From: Glutamicibacter sp002979865
GTDB lineage: Bacteria > Actinomycetota > Actinomycetes > Actinomycetales > Micrococcaceae
Assembly (NCBI RefSeq): GCF_050030965.1
Contig: NZ_CP188297.1
Coordinates: 1,116,001 to 1,180,000 of the forward strand
DNA length: 64,000 nucleotides
Reading direction: 5' to 3'
Shown: one piece after another, positions 43,001-51,688 of the stretch
How positions within the stretch are numbered: position 1 is the stretch's first letter
Layout of the letters: each line of letters starts with the position of its first letter
Position numbers and translations under genes: made by a program
Notes under the pieces: model-generated
What the model was told of the DNA's origin: nothing
What the model saw: the letters and a program-made list of their open reading frames with translations, nothing else
Database searches by the model: none

Positions 43001-44533
43001 CTAGTGGCTCGGAACCGTCGCAGGCTCGGCTTCGACTCCAGCCGATTTCTTCTTGCCCCCAAGCAGGAAGCCGATCACCACGATGCCGATGCTGCAGCCG
43101 GCACCGATCAGGAAGCCAGGCTGGAAGCCTTCGACCGAAGCGGTCAGCGGATCGCTGCCAGCTGCGATCTTCGCGGCGGTGGATGAGGCGACAACGCCAA
43201 CCAGCAGGGCGGTGCCCATGGCGCCGGCCAACTGCTGCAAGGTCGAGAGCAGGGCCGAACCGTGCGAGTGCAGGCTGTGCGGCAGCGGGTTCAGCGCAGT
43301 GGTGAAGGCCGGGGTGAAGATGAAGGCCAGGCCCAAGCTCATCACCAGGTGCATGACCACCAGCAGCCAGATCGGAGTGTCCACATCCAGGACCACCGCG
43401 TAGCCCAGCAGCGAAACCAGCAGCACCAGGGCGCCGGGAACGATCAGCGGACGGGCGCCGACCTTGTCGTAGAGCTTTCCGACCAATGGCGCCAGGACAC
43501 CCATCAGCAGACCGCCCGGGAGCATGATCAAACCGGTGGTCAGGGTTTCAATGCCCAACACGTTGGTGAAGAACATCGGCAGCAGGATGATCACGCCGAA
43601 CAGCGAAATCATCGAGAACATCATCAGCACCAGCGAAAGGGTGAAAGCCCTGTAGTTCAGCGGACGCAGATCCAGCAGCGCCTTGTCTTCCTTCTGCAGG
43701 TTCAGCTGCAGGAAAACGAAAGCGAGCAGGCACAGAATCGCGCCAACAAGGATGCCCAGGTTGAGCGGGGTGACGCCAACCGACAAGCCGCTGAGGCCGT
43801 AGACCAGGCCACCGAAACCCGGGATGGCCAGAATCAGCGAAGGAATGGACAGCGGCGTCGAGGCGCCGTCAACGTCCTTGGACAGTCGAGGGGTGCCAAT
43901 CAGCAGAGCTGCTACCGCGATCGGGATGATCACGATGAACATGAATCGCCACGACAGGTACTGCAAGATCAGTCCGGATACCGTCGGGCCGATGGCCGGG
44001 GCTACGGAGATCACGATGGAGACATTGCCCATCAGCACGCCGCGGCGCTCAGCAGGGACCAGATGCAAGATGGTGGTCATCAGCAGCGGCATCATGATGG
44101 CGGTGCCGCTGGCCTGGATCACACGGGCCACCAGCAGGACGCTCAGGCCCGGCGCGAGGGCAGCCAGCAGGGTGCCCAGAGTGAACAGGCCCATGGCCAA
44201 GACGAAGACATTGCGGATGCTCATCCGCTGAAGCAGGAAGCCGGTCATTGGAATGACCACGGCCATAGTCAGCATGAAGATGGTTGACAGCCACTGAATT
44301 GCGTCAGCGGTGACATTGAATTCATCCATCAGAACAGGCAGGGCCACGTTCATGATGGTCTCGTTCAGGATGACCACGAAGCTGGAAACAATCAGCACCG
44401 CAATCGTGGTGAAGTTCTGTTTGCTCAGTCGTTCTGGAGCGTTCGTCACGGCAGGAATCTGCTTCCACGAGGATTCGGAAAAAGGAAACGCTATCTGACG
44501 CTTGCGGCTGCTTCGCTGGGCAAGGAAGTTCAA
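43001..44533 (-). CDS. DHA2 family MFS multidrug exporter (EmrB/QacA type)
   Basis: Up to 510 residues with 14 predicted helices. The DHA2 pattern includes LNETIMNVALPVLMDEFNV in helix 1, WLSTIFMLTMAVVIPMTGFL, the antiporter motif C region GPTVSGLILQYLSWRFMF, and a late LNPLPHSLHSHGSALLSTLQQLAGAMGTAL. It exports hydrophobic cations or drugs in exchange for protons. The start is uncertain: TTG at 44533, or a GTG at 44449 that begins about 12 residues before helix 1. No regulator is adjacent. Confidence 0.88.
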   Translation of the reverse strand: MNFLAQRSSRKRQIAFPFSESSWKQIPAVTNAPERLSKQNFTTIAVLIVSSFVVILNETIMNVALPVLMDEFNVTADAIQWLSTIFMLTMAVVIPMTGFLLQRMSIRNVFVLAMGLFTLGTLLAALAPGLSVLLVARVIQASGTAIMMPLLMTTILHLVPAERRGVLMGNVSIVISVAPAIGPTVSGLILQYLSWRFMFIVIIPIAVAALLIGTPRLSKDVDGASTPLSIPSLILAIPGFGGLVYGLSGLSVGVTPLNLGILVGAILCLLAFVFLQLNLQKEDKALLDLRPLNYRAFTLSLVLMMFSMISLFGVIILLPMFFTNVLGIETLTTGLIMLPGGLLMGVLAPLVGKLYDKVGARPLIVPGALVLLVSLLGYAVVLDVDTPIWLLVVMHLVMSLGLAFIFTPAFTTALNPLPHSLHSHGSALLSTLQQLAGAMGTALLVGVVASSTAAKIAAGSDPLTASVEGFQPGFLIGAGCSIGIVVIGFLLGGKKKSAGVEAEPATVPSH

Positions 44534-44659
44534 ATAGCTCTATCGATTTTATCGCTTGGGATTGCGGTGCACTAGGGGTGCAGGAAACCTTATAGGTGAG
44601 TTCGGCAACACAGATCCAGCTTCACGGAATGTCGAGGGTTTGTGTACGAAGATAGAACC

Positions 44660-45199
44660 ATGAACGTGCGCACTCCTGACCCATACCCTGGATGGCTCTC
44701 CGAAGAAGACCTCTACGAGGCACGGCAGCGCCTGCCCATGCTCTATGTCGAGGCCATTCCCGTGCGCCTGGACCCGCTGGGCTACGTCAACGAGGTGGGC
44801 CTGCTGCTCACCGGCGATGATGACGGGCGCATGCTGCGCACCTTCGTTTCGGGGCGAGTGATGTACCGCGAGACCATACGCGCCGCGTTGATCCGCCACA
44901 TCGAAAAGGACCTGGGCACCATGGTGCTTCCGCAGCTTCCGGCTTCACCGGTGCCATTCACCGTTGCAGAATACTTCCCGGCACCGAGCGAAACCGGCCT
45001 GACCGATGATCGCCAGCATGCCGTATCCATGTGCTACATCGTGCCGGTTCGCGGCGAGACCAGCCCTCGCTCCGATGCGTTGGAGCTGACCTGGCTTTCG
45101 CCCAGCGAAGCGCTCAGCTCGGACATCCAGGGCGAGTTCGCTGGCGGTCGAGAAAATATTCTTCGTCAGGCATTAGCCCATGTCGGAGTGAATATCTAG
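44660..45199 (+). CDS. NUDIX-like protein (DUF4916 type)
   Basis: A 179-residue protein beginning MNVRTPDPYPGWLSEEDLYEARQRLPMLYVEAIPVR, a pattern I associate with the DUF4916/NUDIX-like family of actinobacteria. The fold pattern of NUDIX is present (VNEVGLLLTGDDDGRMLRTFVSGRVMYRETIRAALIRHIEKDLG), but the full REVxEE catalytic helix is not, so hydrolase activity is doubtful. A GTG at 44642 is a less likely start. Its stop overlaps the convergent FUSC gene by 4 nt. Confidence 0.75.
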   Translation: MNVRTPDPYPGWLSEEDLYEARQRLPMLYVEAIPVRLDPLGYVNEVGLLLTGDDDGRMLRTFVSGRVMYRETIRAALIRHIEKDLGTMVLPQLPASPVPFTVAEYFPAPSETGLTDDRQHAVSMCYIVPVRGETSPRSDALELTWLSPSEALSSDIQGEFAGGRENILRQALAHVGVNI

Positions 45200-46290
45200 C
45201 CCTGCTGCCCATTGCTTGGAATGATTCCCTGCCGGCGCTTGATGATCGATCCAACCCAGCTTCCCAAGAGCACCCCGAGCATGCCCACGGTGCAGCCGAT
45301 CAGGGTCTCGACCACGCGGTCGTACATCACCGAGCCGCTCAGGCCCGTCACCAGCGAGACGCCCACGAGCGCCATCGGGGTAATGAAAACCTGCGCCAGG
45401 AAATAGTTGCGCATGACCAGCAGCTCGGCCATGAATTGGCAAATGGCGATGAAGGCGAGCAGGATCCAGACCTGCGGGTTCAGGAAGATCAAGATCGCCA
45501 TCAGGACCATGCCTGCCAGGGTGCCGAGCATTCGGTGCACGCCGCGCCGGATGCGCAAGGTCGTGGTGTGCCCGACCAGGGGAACCACCGCGGCCACCAT
45601 CGCCCAGTAGTTGTGCCCGGCTTCCAGGCTGCTGCCCACGGTATTGGCCAAGGCACCGGCCACGCCGGCCGTCAGGATGTAGAACAGCCCTTCCCACCAG
45701 ATGGCCTTGCGGACGTTATCCGATAGTGGCGGCAGCGGGGTGCGCTTCCACAAGCTGGTCCACTGCCCGAGTGCACCGGCCGCACCGATGGCTACCGACA
45801 ACAAGATCGTCAAGGCCGACACGAGCAGGGCTTCGCCGATTGGCGCGGGGACGGGGATGGAGGCAATTGCCGCAAATGCGAAGATGTGGAACAGCGAACC
45901 GCCGGGCCGCAGCCGCATGAAACCCACCAGCACCGAGCAGGCACCGGCCACGAGAGTCGTCGCGCCAACTACTTGCCACTGCTTGATTCCAGGGTCCGAA
46001 TGGTCGATCCACCAGTGCGAAGCGGCCAGCGCCAGAGCGATTACCGCGAAGAACAAGGCCCCGGAACGCACCTGCATCCGCAACCGGTTCCAGTAGCCGT
46101 CCACGCGCCCATACACGCCGGTAAAGGCGCCGAACACGGCAAAGACCACAAGGTCTAGCCGGTCAATCGCGAAGAGCGTGATCAGAGGCGCAAAAACACC
46201 GATGCCGGTGCGCAGGCCGATCCAATGGTCCTTGCGGGCAGGCCCCAGCGTAATGAGCGCCTTGGCGGATTCCTTCAGATTCTCCAGACC
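45196..46290 (-). CDS. FUSC family membrane protein
   Basis: A 364-residue protein with two groups of hydrophobic helices in the fusaric acid resistance (FUSC/YccS-like) layout. Typical stretches are LVVFAVFGAFTGVYGRV, HNYWAMVAAVVPLVGHTTTLRIRRGVHRMLGTLAGM and RVVETLIGCTVGMLGVLLGSW. The family exports aromatic and other organic acids in some bacteria. The GTG at 46290 is preferred because AAGGA lies just before it. It faces the tgt gene. The substrate is unknown; a role in relieving aromatic-acid stress is possible but unproven. Confidence 0.85.
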   Translation of the reverse strand, partial: GLENLKESAKALITLGPARKDHWIGLRTGIGVFAPLITLFAIDRLDLVVFAVFGAFTGVYGRVDGYWNRLRMQVRSGALFFAVIALALAASHWWIDHSDPGIKQWQVVGATTLVAGACSVLVGFMRLRPGGSLFHIFAFAAIASIPVPAPIGEALLVSALTILLSVAIGAAGALGQWTSLWKRTPLPPLSDNVRKAIWWEGLFYILTAGVAGALANTVGSSLEAGHNYWAMVAAVVPLVGHTTTLRIRRGVHRMLGTLAGMVLMAILIFLNPQVWILLAFIAICQFMAELLVMRNYFLAQVFITPMALVGVSLVTGLSGSVMYDRVVETLIGCTVGMLGVLLGSWVGSIIKRRQGIIPSNGQQG

Positions 46291-46426
46291 CACATCTTCC
46301 TTCCGTCGCGTTGGACACAACACGTACGCTCCATTATTCGCGCTTTGCCTTGTGAAGCGTTAGGTTTTGGCGCACATTGCCCCTGTCGTTTTCCTCACCG
46401 CGCGGTTAATACGGCACACTTGGTAC

Positions 46427-47725
46427 GTGTCCGAAAAGAACTTTGACCCCAGTGCCCCGCATGCCCGCCAGGATGAATTCGGCTTTGAAGTCGGAACCCG
46501 GCTGACCGCTCCGGACGGTTCCCCGATGTTGGGACGTACCGGCGTTATCCGTACCCCGCACGGCGACGTCAAGACGCCCGCGTTCATTGCGGTAGGCACC
46601 AAAGCTACCGTCAAGGCAGTCACCCCGGTGCAGGTTCAGGAGCTTGGCGCGCAGGCTGTGCTGTCAAACGCCTACCACCTGTATCTTCAGCCAGGCGCGG
46701 ATATCCTCGATGAAGCTGGCGGACTAGGCAAGTTCATGGGCTGGCAGGGGCCGACCTTCACCGACTCCGGCGGATTCCAGGTCATGAGCCTGGGCTCGGG
46801 CTTCAAGAAGGTCATCGACATGAAGTCCGTAGACCAGTCTGGTCCGGACGACGCCGTGGCCCCGGGCAAGGAACGCCTGGCCAATGTGGACGAGGACGGC
46901 GTCTGGTTCAAGTCCCATCTCGACGGCACCAAGCACCGCTTCTCCCCTGAGATCTCCATGGGCGTGCAGCACCGGATCGGCGCGGACATCATGTTCGCCT
47001 TCGACGAGCTGACCACCTTGCAGAATTCCCGCGGCTACCAGGTCGAGTCCCTGGAGCGCACCCGGCGCTGGGCCGAGCGCTGCATTGCCGAGCACTTTGC
47101 ATTGACCGATTCCCGCGAAGGCAAGGAATACCAGGCCCTGTTCGGCGTCATCCAGGGCGCCCAGTACGAGGACCTGCGCCGCAAGGCCTGCCAGGATCTG
47201 GGGGCCATGGCCTTCGATGGCTTCGGCATCGGCGGCGCCTTGGAGAAGGAAAATCTGGGAACCATCGTCGGCTGGTGCGCCGAAGAGCTTCCAGAGAACA
47301 AGCCGCGCCACCTGCTGGGCATTTCCGAGCCGGATGACGTCTTCACCGCGATTGAGAATGGTGCCGATACTTTCGACTGCGTCTCGCCCACTCGCGTTGC
47401 GCGCAACTCGGCGTTCTATACCCCCTGGGGCCGTTTCAATCTTTCCGGCGCACGCTACAAGCGGGATTTCACTCCGCTGGTGGAAGGCTGCGAGTGCTAT
47501 GCCTGCAAGAACTTCACCCGTGCGTACATTCACCACCTGTACAAGGCCAAGGAACTGCTCAGCCACACGTTGATTTCCATCCACAACGAGCAGTTCACTG
47601 TTTCGCTGGTTGAATCCGCGCGCCAGGCGATCGAGGACGGAACCTTCTTCGAGCTCAAGGACAAGGTGCTCTCCAGCTACTACGCCGGCGAACCGGATCC
47701 GCAGGGCCAGCCGGCCGCCCTGTAG
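46427..47725 (+). CDS. tgt: tRNA-guanine(34) transglycosylase
   Basis: A 432-residue enzyme that swaps guanine 34 of Asp/Asn/His/Tyr tRNAs for a queuine-type base. Catalytic and binding motifs are SNAYHLYLQPG, TDSGGFQVMSLG (active Asp), FGVIQGAQYEDLR, GFGIGGAL and the zinc site CECYACKNFTRAYIHHL with a distant His. It is about 55 residues longer than E. coli Tgt because of an insertion near residues 125-165, common in actinobacteria. The GTG start lacks a clear ribosome site. A YhhQ-type precursor transporter lies 3 kb away, which fits salvage. Confidence 0.93.
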   Translation: MSEKNFDPSAPHARQDEFGFEVGTRLTAPDGSPMLGRTGVIRTPHGDVKTPAFIAVGTKATVKAVTPVQVQELGAQAVLSNAYHLYLQPGADILDEAGGLGKFMGWQGPTFTDSGGFQVMSLGSGFKKVIDMKSVDQSGPDDAVAPGKERLANVDEDGVWFKSHLDGTKHRFSPEISMGVQHRIGADIMFAFDELTTLQNSRGYQVESLERTRRWAERCIAEHFALTDSREGKEYQALFGVIQGAQYEDLRRKACQDLGAMAFDGFGIGGALEKENLGTIVGWCAEELPENKPRHLLGISEPDDVFTAIENGADTFDCVSPTRVARNSAFYTPWGRFNLSGARYKRDFTPLVEGCECYACKNFTRAYIHHLYKAKELLSHTLISIHNEQFTVSLVESARQAIEDGTFFELKDKVLSSYYAGEPDPQGQPAAL

Positions 47726-47744
47726 CCAAGGGCCGCAAAGCAGT

Positions 47745-47805
47745 CGAGGCATCGATTCTCCACGCACGGGGCAGTGCAAGGAGAATCGAAGCCTCGGGCT
47801 TTTCT
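47745..47805 (+). terminator. Rho-independent terminator of tgt
   Basis: CGAGGC-A-TCGATTCTCC (47745-47761) pairs with GGAGAATCGA-A-GCCTCG (47780-47796). The stem is followed by GGGCTTTTC on the plus strand. It sits between tgt and the convergent GNAT gene. Confidence 0.85.
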
Positions 47806-48259
47806 AGGCCGAAACGCCCTGCCCTGCGCGGGTCATCGGCAAATGCATGATCCCGTCGTCGTCATAGTCTTCTCCGGAGCGGAGGAAACCGAACTTTCCG
47901 TACCAGCCCTCCAGCTGGGTCTGGGCGCTGAGCTGGATCTCCGCCTCCGGAGCGCAAAGCGCCACGGCACGCTGCATGAGTTCCCCGGCCAGGCCCCGGC
48001 CTCGGGCTTCTGCGGCCGTTGCAACCCGCCCAATGCGCGGAGTGCCGCTTGCGCTGTCCATGATTCGCACAGTACACAGCACTTTCCCGTTCTCGGTGGC
48101 CACCAGATGCACAGTGCCGGCATCCAGATCGCGGCCATCGATGTCCGGGTAGCACGATCGCTGCTCGACGATGAATACCTCGGCACGCAGTTTCAGTATT
48201 GAGTAGAGCAATTCTGCGGAAAGCCCATCGGGCTCGTGGATGGAAATCAAATCGTTCAT
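47804..48259 (-). CDS. GNAT family acetyltransferase (ElaA-like)
   Basis: A 151-residue N-acetyltransferase. It begins with the ElaA-like LYSILKLRAEVFIVEQRSCYPDIDGRD, and the acetyl-CoA loop is RVATAAEARGRGLAGELM. The C-terminal LEGWYGKFGFLRSGEDYDDDGIMHLPM is the usual ElaA ending. The substrate is unknown. GGAGG touches the ATG at 48259, whereas a TTG three codons in (48250) has ideal spacing from it, so the real start may be there. Confidence 0.85.
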   Translation of the reverse strand: MNDLISIHEPDGLSAELLYSILKLRAEVFIVEQRSCYPDIDGRDLDAGTVHLVATENGKVLCTVRIMDSASGTPRIGRVATAAEARGRGLAGELMQRAVALCAPEAEIQLSAQTQLEGWYGKFGFLRSGEDYDDDGIMHLPMTRAGQGVSA

Positions 48260-48272
48260 CCTCCAAGACTAC

Positions 48273-49871
48273 CTACGCCCCCGCGCCCAGCTTCCTGCCG
48301 GAAACTTGAACCAGGGCACTTGCACCAAAGAGCATTGCCGCGATCCACAGCAACAAGGGAATGGGAGTACCGGGGCTGAGCACCAAGAAGAAAATTGGCG
48401 AGAACGTGGCAGCTGCCCGAAGGAAAGTCGCTGTTTCCAGGAAAAGATACGTGGCCACGGCCGACTCGCTGGTGGCTCCCCCGAGTAATGCATCCCAGTC
48501 CCGTTCTTCCCTGCTGGCGTGGGCACTGCTTGCCGCAGCACACCCCAACGCGGCGACCAGGCCTGCGGCGATCCAAAGCCAAATGCGATCCAGCTGGATC
48601 ATGCCCAGCATTCCCAGCCCGCCGGTCAAGAACAGCAAGGCGGTGGCTGAAAAGAGCATTGCATACAGCGTTGCTGCCCGCATCAGGCGCTGTTCCGAAA
48701 TCCCTAGAAGCTGGGTGAGCTGCCGTTCGGAAACGAGCGGTGCAATGGTCGCGGAAATGCTCAAGGTGAGAACCAGGCAGAGCACCAGGTAAAAGGCCGC
48801 TGCGCTCAGCGGGTTGGCAATTCGCTGAACCGTGGCGGCCAACGCGAAAGCCAGGAGCAGGAACCCGGCCACCGAATGCCAACGGCCTCCCCTCAGCAAA
48901 CGGAGGCAGAGAATGCGCCACGCCACCGGCAACTTGGCGGTGAGCTTGCCACCGCGTGCGCGCCTGCGGCTAATAGCGGATGTCGCCGGAGCCGAGAGGC
49001 CTCGCGAGTCGCCCTGCATCAAAGCCCCCACGGCGAATTGCTGGTGCTCTCCGGCAAAACGCAACGCCTGGCCCGGAATCTGGTCAAAATGGCGAAACGC
49101 ACCGTACGTACTCGCGCCGCTAAGTACCAGGATAACGAGCAAGGCGAGCACCCAGGCAGCCGGCTTCAAGGTGGCCGCAGCCATAGCGCCAACCAGGCTT
49201 TGGGCCCAAGGAATCTGGAACATCAAGAGCATCCACAGCACGGCCAAGGCGATGAGCAGCCCGAGGCCCACCCAGTCGCAGATCCGTCGCGCAGCTATTT
49301 GGTGGTTCTTCCCCTGGATCGCCGTGGCCGCGTTGGCAAGCCCGACACCGGCCACTGCGAAGCAGGCGAGCCCAAGGACTGCAACGGGTACCGGGAGCGA
49401 TCCGGCCAGCCCCAGCATCACGATCAGCCACAACGCACCGGCAAAGCTGCTCGCGAAAAGACCGATGAGCACCGCATTTCGCCAAGTCGGCTGGCGGATA
49501 GCCCGGAGCTTGACCGGTAGCGGCAGCCACCAGTCGGCCTTGGCCGCACTGAGCCCGCAAGGCCCCAGGTAGAGCATGAGCCGAAAGGTTGCCAAGCCGG
49601 CCAAGGCCAATAGCACGAAAGAGAGGTCCTGCAAGCGCCAGACGGCGCTGGGCAGCTTTTGGTGCGCTACGCCCTCGCCCAAGAGCACAAACAGCATGCC
49701 AAAGAGTGCGCTGAAGAGGTAGGCCAACGCCACCAGCGCGGCCAGCACCCAGACATAGGCATCGGAAAAGCTGTCGAATTTCTCGGAGAAATTCCGCCGC
49801 TTCTTGGCTCTATTGACCAGTTCTCGAGGATTGAAATCAACGGCATGGCTTGCAACCCGGCTAGCGCTCAA
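48273..49871 (-). CDS. ABC exporter membrane protein
   Basis: About 532 residues with 12 or more hydrophobic helices, an Arg/Lys-rich linker in the middle (SRRRARGGKLTAKL) and no enzyme motif. It directly follows and overlaps an ABC ATPase gene, so it is most likely its membrane partner, in the style of actinobacterial DUF6297-like permeases. The start is uncertain. The TTG at 49871 lies inside the ATPase end and has GGGG upstream. The cargo is unknown. Confidence 0.72.
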   Translation of the reverse strand: MSASRVASHAVDFNPRELVNRAKKRRNFSEKFDSFSDAYVWVLAALVALAYLFSALFGMLFVLLGEGVAHQKLPSAVWRLQDLSFVLLALAGLATFRLMLYLGPCGLSAAKADWWLPLPVKLRAIRQPTWRNAVLIGLFASSFAGALWLIVMLGLAGSLPVPVAVLGLACFAVAGVGLANAATAIQGKNHQIAARRICDWVGLGLLIALAVLWMLLMFQIPWAQSLVGAMAAATLKPAAWVLALLVILVLSGASTYGAFRHFDQIPGQALRFAGEHQQFAVGALMQGDSRGLSAPATSAISRRRARGGKLTAKLPVAWRILCLRLLRGGRWHSVAGFLLLAFALAATVQRIANPLSAAAFYLVLCLVLTLSISATIAPLVSERQLTQLLGISEQRLMRAATLYAMLFSATALLFLTGGLGMLGMIQLDRIWLWIAAGLVAALGCAAASSAHASREERDWDALLGGATSESAVATYLFLETATFLRAAATFSPIFFLVLSPGTPIPLLLWIAAMLFGASALVQVSGRKLGAGA

Positions 49872-50556
49872 GCCACTGCGCCCCTGCCTGCGGATCAAGC
49901 AGTTCACCCTCGTCTTCATCCAGAAGCAGCACTTGGTCCACGCAGCTTCGCACCATCAGCGGATCATGGGTCACCGCTAGCAAAGTTGTTCCCCTGGCGC
50001 GTACCCCGGCAAGCCGCTGGTACAGCTTCTGCCTGATACGCAGGTCCAGGCGTTGTTCCGGTTCGTCAAGAATCAGCAGTTCTGCCGGACGGATCAAGGC
50101 CGCGGCGAGCAGCAGCTTACGGCGCTGGCCAGAAGACAGCTCGCCGGGAAGGTGATCGGCAGCAGCAGTGATTTCGAAGAAGTCGAGTTCTGCTTGGACT
50201 AACTGGGCCCAATCATCCAGTCCGTGTCCACGAGCGACCATTTCCAGATGTTCGCGCACGGTGAGTTCTTCGAAGAAGGCGCCGTCGGTGACCTGTACTG
50301 CGACGGTACGGCGAAAATGCTCCGAGCTTTCATTCACGGGAAGGCTTTGGAACTCGACGGTGCCTTCCACCGGAATGAGATGTCCCAGGATGGTGCGGAT
50401 CAGTGTTGATTTTCCGCTGCCATTGGCACCGATAATTCCTAAGCCAGCACCGGGAGCCAGCTGCAGGTTGATCGGCCCGCAGATCACGCGATTGGGATAG
50501 CCAATGGTCAAGTCGCGTGCTTCTAGCTGAACTTCAGCGCTTTGACCTGTCTGCAT
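49861..50556 (-). CDS. ABC transporter ATP-binding protein
   Basis: A 231-residue ATPase: Walker A GANGSGKSTLIR, Q-loop around VAVQVTDGAFFEELTVREHL, signature GELSSGQRRKLLLAAAL, Walker B LLILDEPEQRLD, and the switch His in AVTHDPLMVRS. The FFEELTVREHL block is typical of two-gene exporters. It has no transmembrane part and shares 11 nt with the following membrane gene, so the two form one exporter. Substrate unknown. Confidence 0.88.
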   Translation of the reverse strand: MQTGQSAEVQLEARDLTIGYPNRVICGPINLQLAPGAGLGIIGANGSGKSTLIRTILGHLIPVEGTVEFQSLPVNESSEHFRRTVAVQVTDGAFFEELTVREHLEMVARGHGLDDWAQLVQAELDFFEITAAADHLPGELSSGQRRKLLLAAALIRPAELLILDEPEQRLDLRIRQKLYQRLAGVRARGTTLLAVTHDPLMVRSCVDQVLLLDEDEGELLDPQAGAQWLER

Positions 50557-50583
50557 GCCATCGATTCTAGTGTCCGGATACAG

Positions 50584-50617
50584 CTGTGGGCATCGCCCTC
50601 ACGGATGATGCCCACAG
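50584..50617 (-). terminator. Hairpin after the YhhQ-type transporter gene
   Basis: CTGTGGGCATC (50584-50594) pairs perfectly with GATGCCCACAG (50607-50617). It starts six bases after the stop at 50623 on the minus strand. It has no T-run, so termination may be partial or factor-dependent. Confidence 0.6.
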
Positions 50618-50622
50618 GATCA

Positions 50623-51333
50623 CTAGCTTGCGACGGCCGCTTGGCTGTAGCCAGGTTCGCGCTTCTTGAACCATTTGATGACCATCGAGGTCACCGGAAC
50701 AAACAGGACCTCCACGGCAGTCTTGTAGATGAAGCCCACCACCACGTAGTTGATGAATGTCGGTGCATCGGCGATGCCGATAACTGGCGCTGCAATGGCA
50801 CAGAAGATCAGGGTATCCAGGAACTCCCCAACACCGCTGGAGCCGATCAAGCGGAGAATCAGCCCACGCTCGCCGGTGCGTTCCTTGAGCTTGACCAGCA
50901 CCCATGAGTTGACCAGCTGCCCCACCAGGAAGCCGCAGGCGGAGGCAACGACGATCTGCCAGATCGGGCCAAGGGTGCGCTCAAATGCGTCTTGCCCGTC
51001 GTAGAACTCGGCTGATGGCAATTGGATCATGACCCAGAAGCAGAACACTGCGAAGAATGCCAAGGCGAAAGTCACCAGAATTGAACGGCGAGCCGCCTTC
51101 AATCCGTAGACTTCCGCAATGACGTCGCCCAGAATGTAGGCCAGCGGGAAGAGGAAGAAACCGCCATCGGTGATCAGCGGACCGAAGCTGACACCTTTGG
51201 AGGCGCCGATATTCGAAAGAATCACGACCGCGCCCATCAAGGTGAGCACCGTGGAGAAGTAGGGAGAACCCGAAGAAGCGAAAACCGCGTTCTTGGTTCG
51301 AATCAGATTGTTGCTGGCGTTGGAATCGCCCAT
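50623..51333 (-). CDS. Queuosine precursor transporter (YhhQ/VUT family)
   Basis: A 236-residue protein with about six helices and the YhhQ family pattern: GGFFLFPLAYILGDVIAEVYGLKAARR, FLVGQLVNSWVLVKLKERT, and GSSGVGEFLDTLIFCAIA. Such proteins import preQ0/preQ1 or queuine for tRNA modification. A tgt gene is 3 kb away and no preQ biosynthesis genes are visible here, so salvage is likely. The ATG at 51333 follows AAGGAAAATTTC. No preQ1 riboswitch was recognised upstream. Confidence 0.88.
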   Translation of the reverse strand: MGDSNASNNLIRTKNAVFASSGSPYFSTVLTLMGAVVILSNIGASKGVSFGPLITDGGFFLFPLAYILGDVIAEVYGLKAARRSILVTFALAFFAVFCFWVMIQLPSAEFYDGQDAFERTLGPIWQIVVASACGFLVGQLVNSWVLVKLKERTGERGLILRLIGSSGVGEFLDTLIFCAIAAPVIGIADAPTFINYVVVGFIYKTAVEVLFVPVTSMVIKWFKKREPGYSQAAVAS

Positions 51334-51688
51334 GAAATTTTCCTTGTCAAAGTGGTTCGCCAGAACATCGCTAAAAGGCACGGCCCTGCCCACGAATCAA
51401 AAGGGTGAAGGTTCCATGCCTGCGCGCTGTCCCGCTGTATTAGCACTTACGCAACAAGTATCCCATGCATAACTGCGGCCACGTTCTCACCTGTTGAAGA
51501 CCAACCATGTTTCAGAAATCAAAGAATTCCAAAATTCATATCTCACTTGAATGTCTTCGAACTATAAATTCGAGGAAACAAATAGTGCAGTGACCGTCCT
51601 CCCGTACATCAGCATGAAAATTTTCCTTTTTTGAACGCGTTCAAATAATTGGTAGAATCGGATCCACCCACTTCCATCCAAAGGCTCC
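51334..51688. promoter_or_regulatory. AT-rich divergent spacer with a TetR operator candidate
   Basis: A 355-nt non-coding region between the YhhQ-type and TetR genes, clearly AT-richer than its surroundings. A perfect 16-bp palindrome TTTGAACGCGTTCAAA (51630-51645) stands just before TAGAAT (51653-51658), a likely -10 box of the TetR gene, so it overlaps the promoter core. No other structured element or gene is seen. Confidence 0.6.

Noticed and set aside
51334..51420. Possible preQ1 riboswitch before the YhhQ-type gene
   Set aside because: No match to the conserved preQ1-I or preQ1-II core could be found by eye.
51556..51573. SOS-box-like TTCGAACTATAAATTCGA upstream of the TetR gene
   Set aside because: The spacing between half-sites differs from the LexA box and neither flanking gene is a repair gene.
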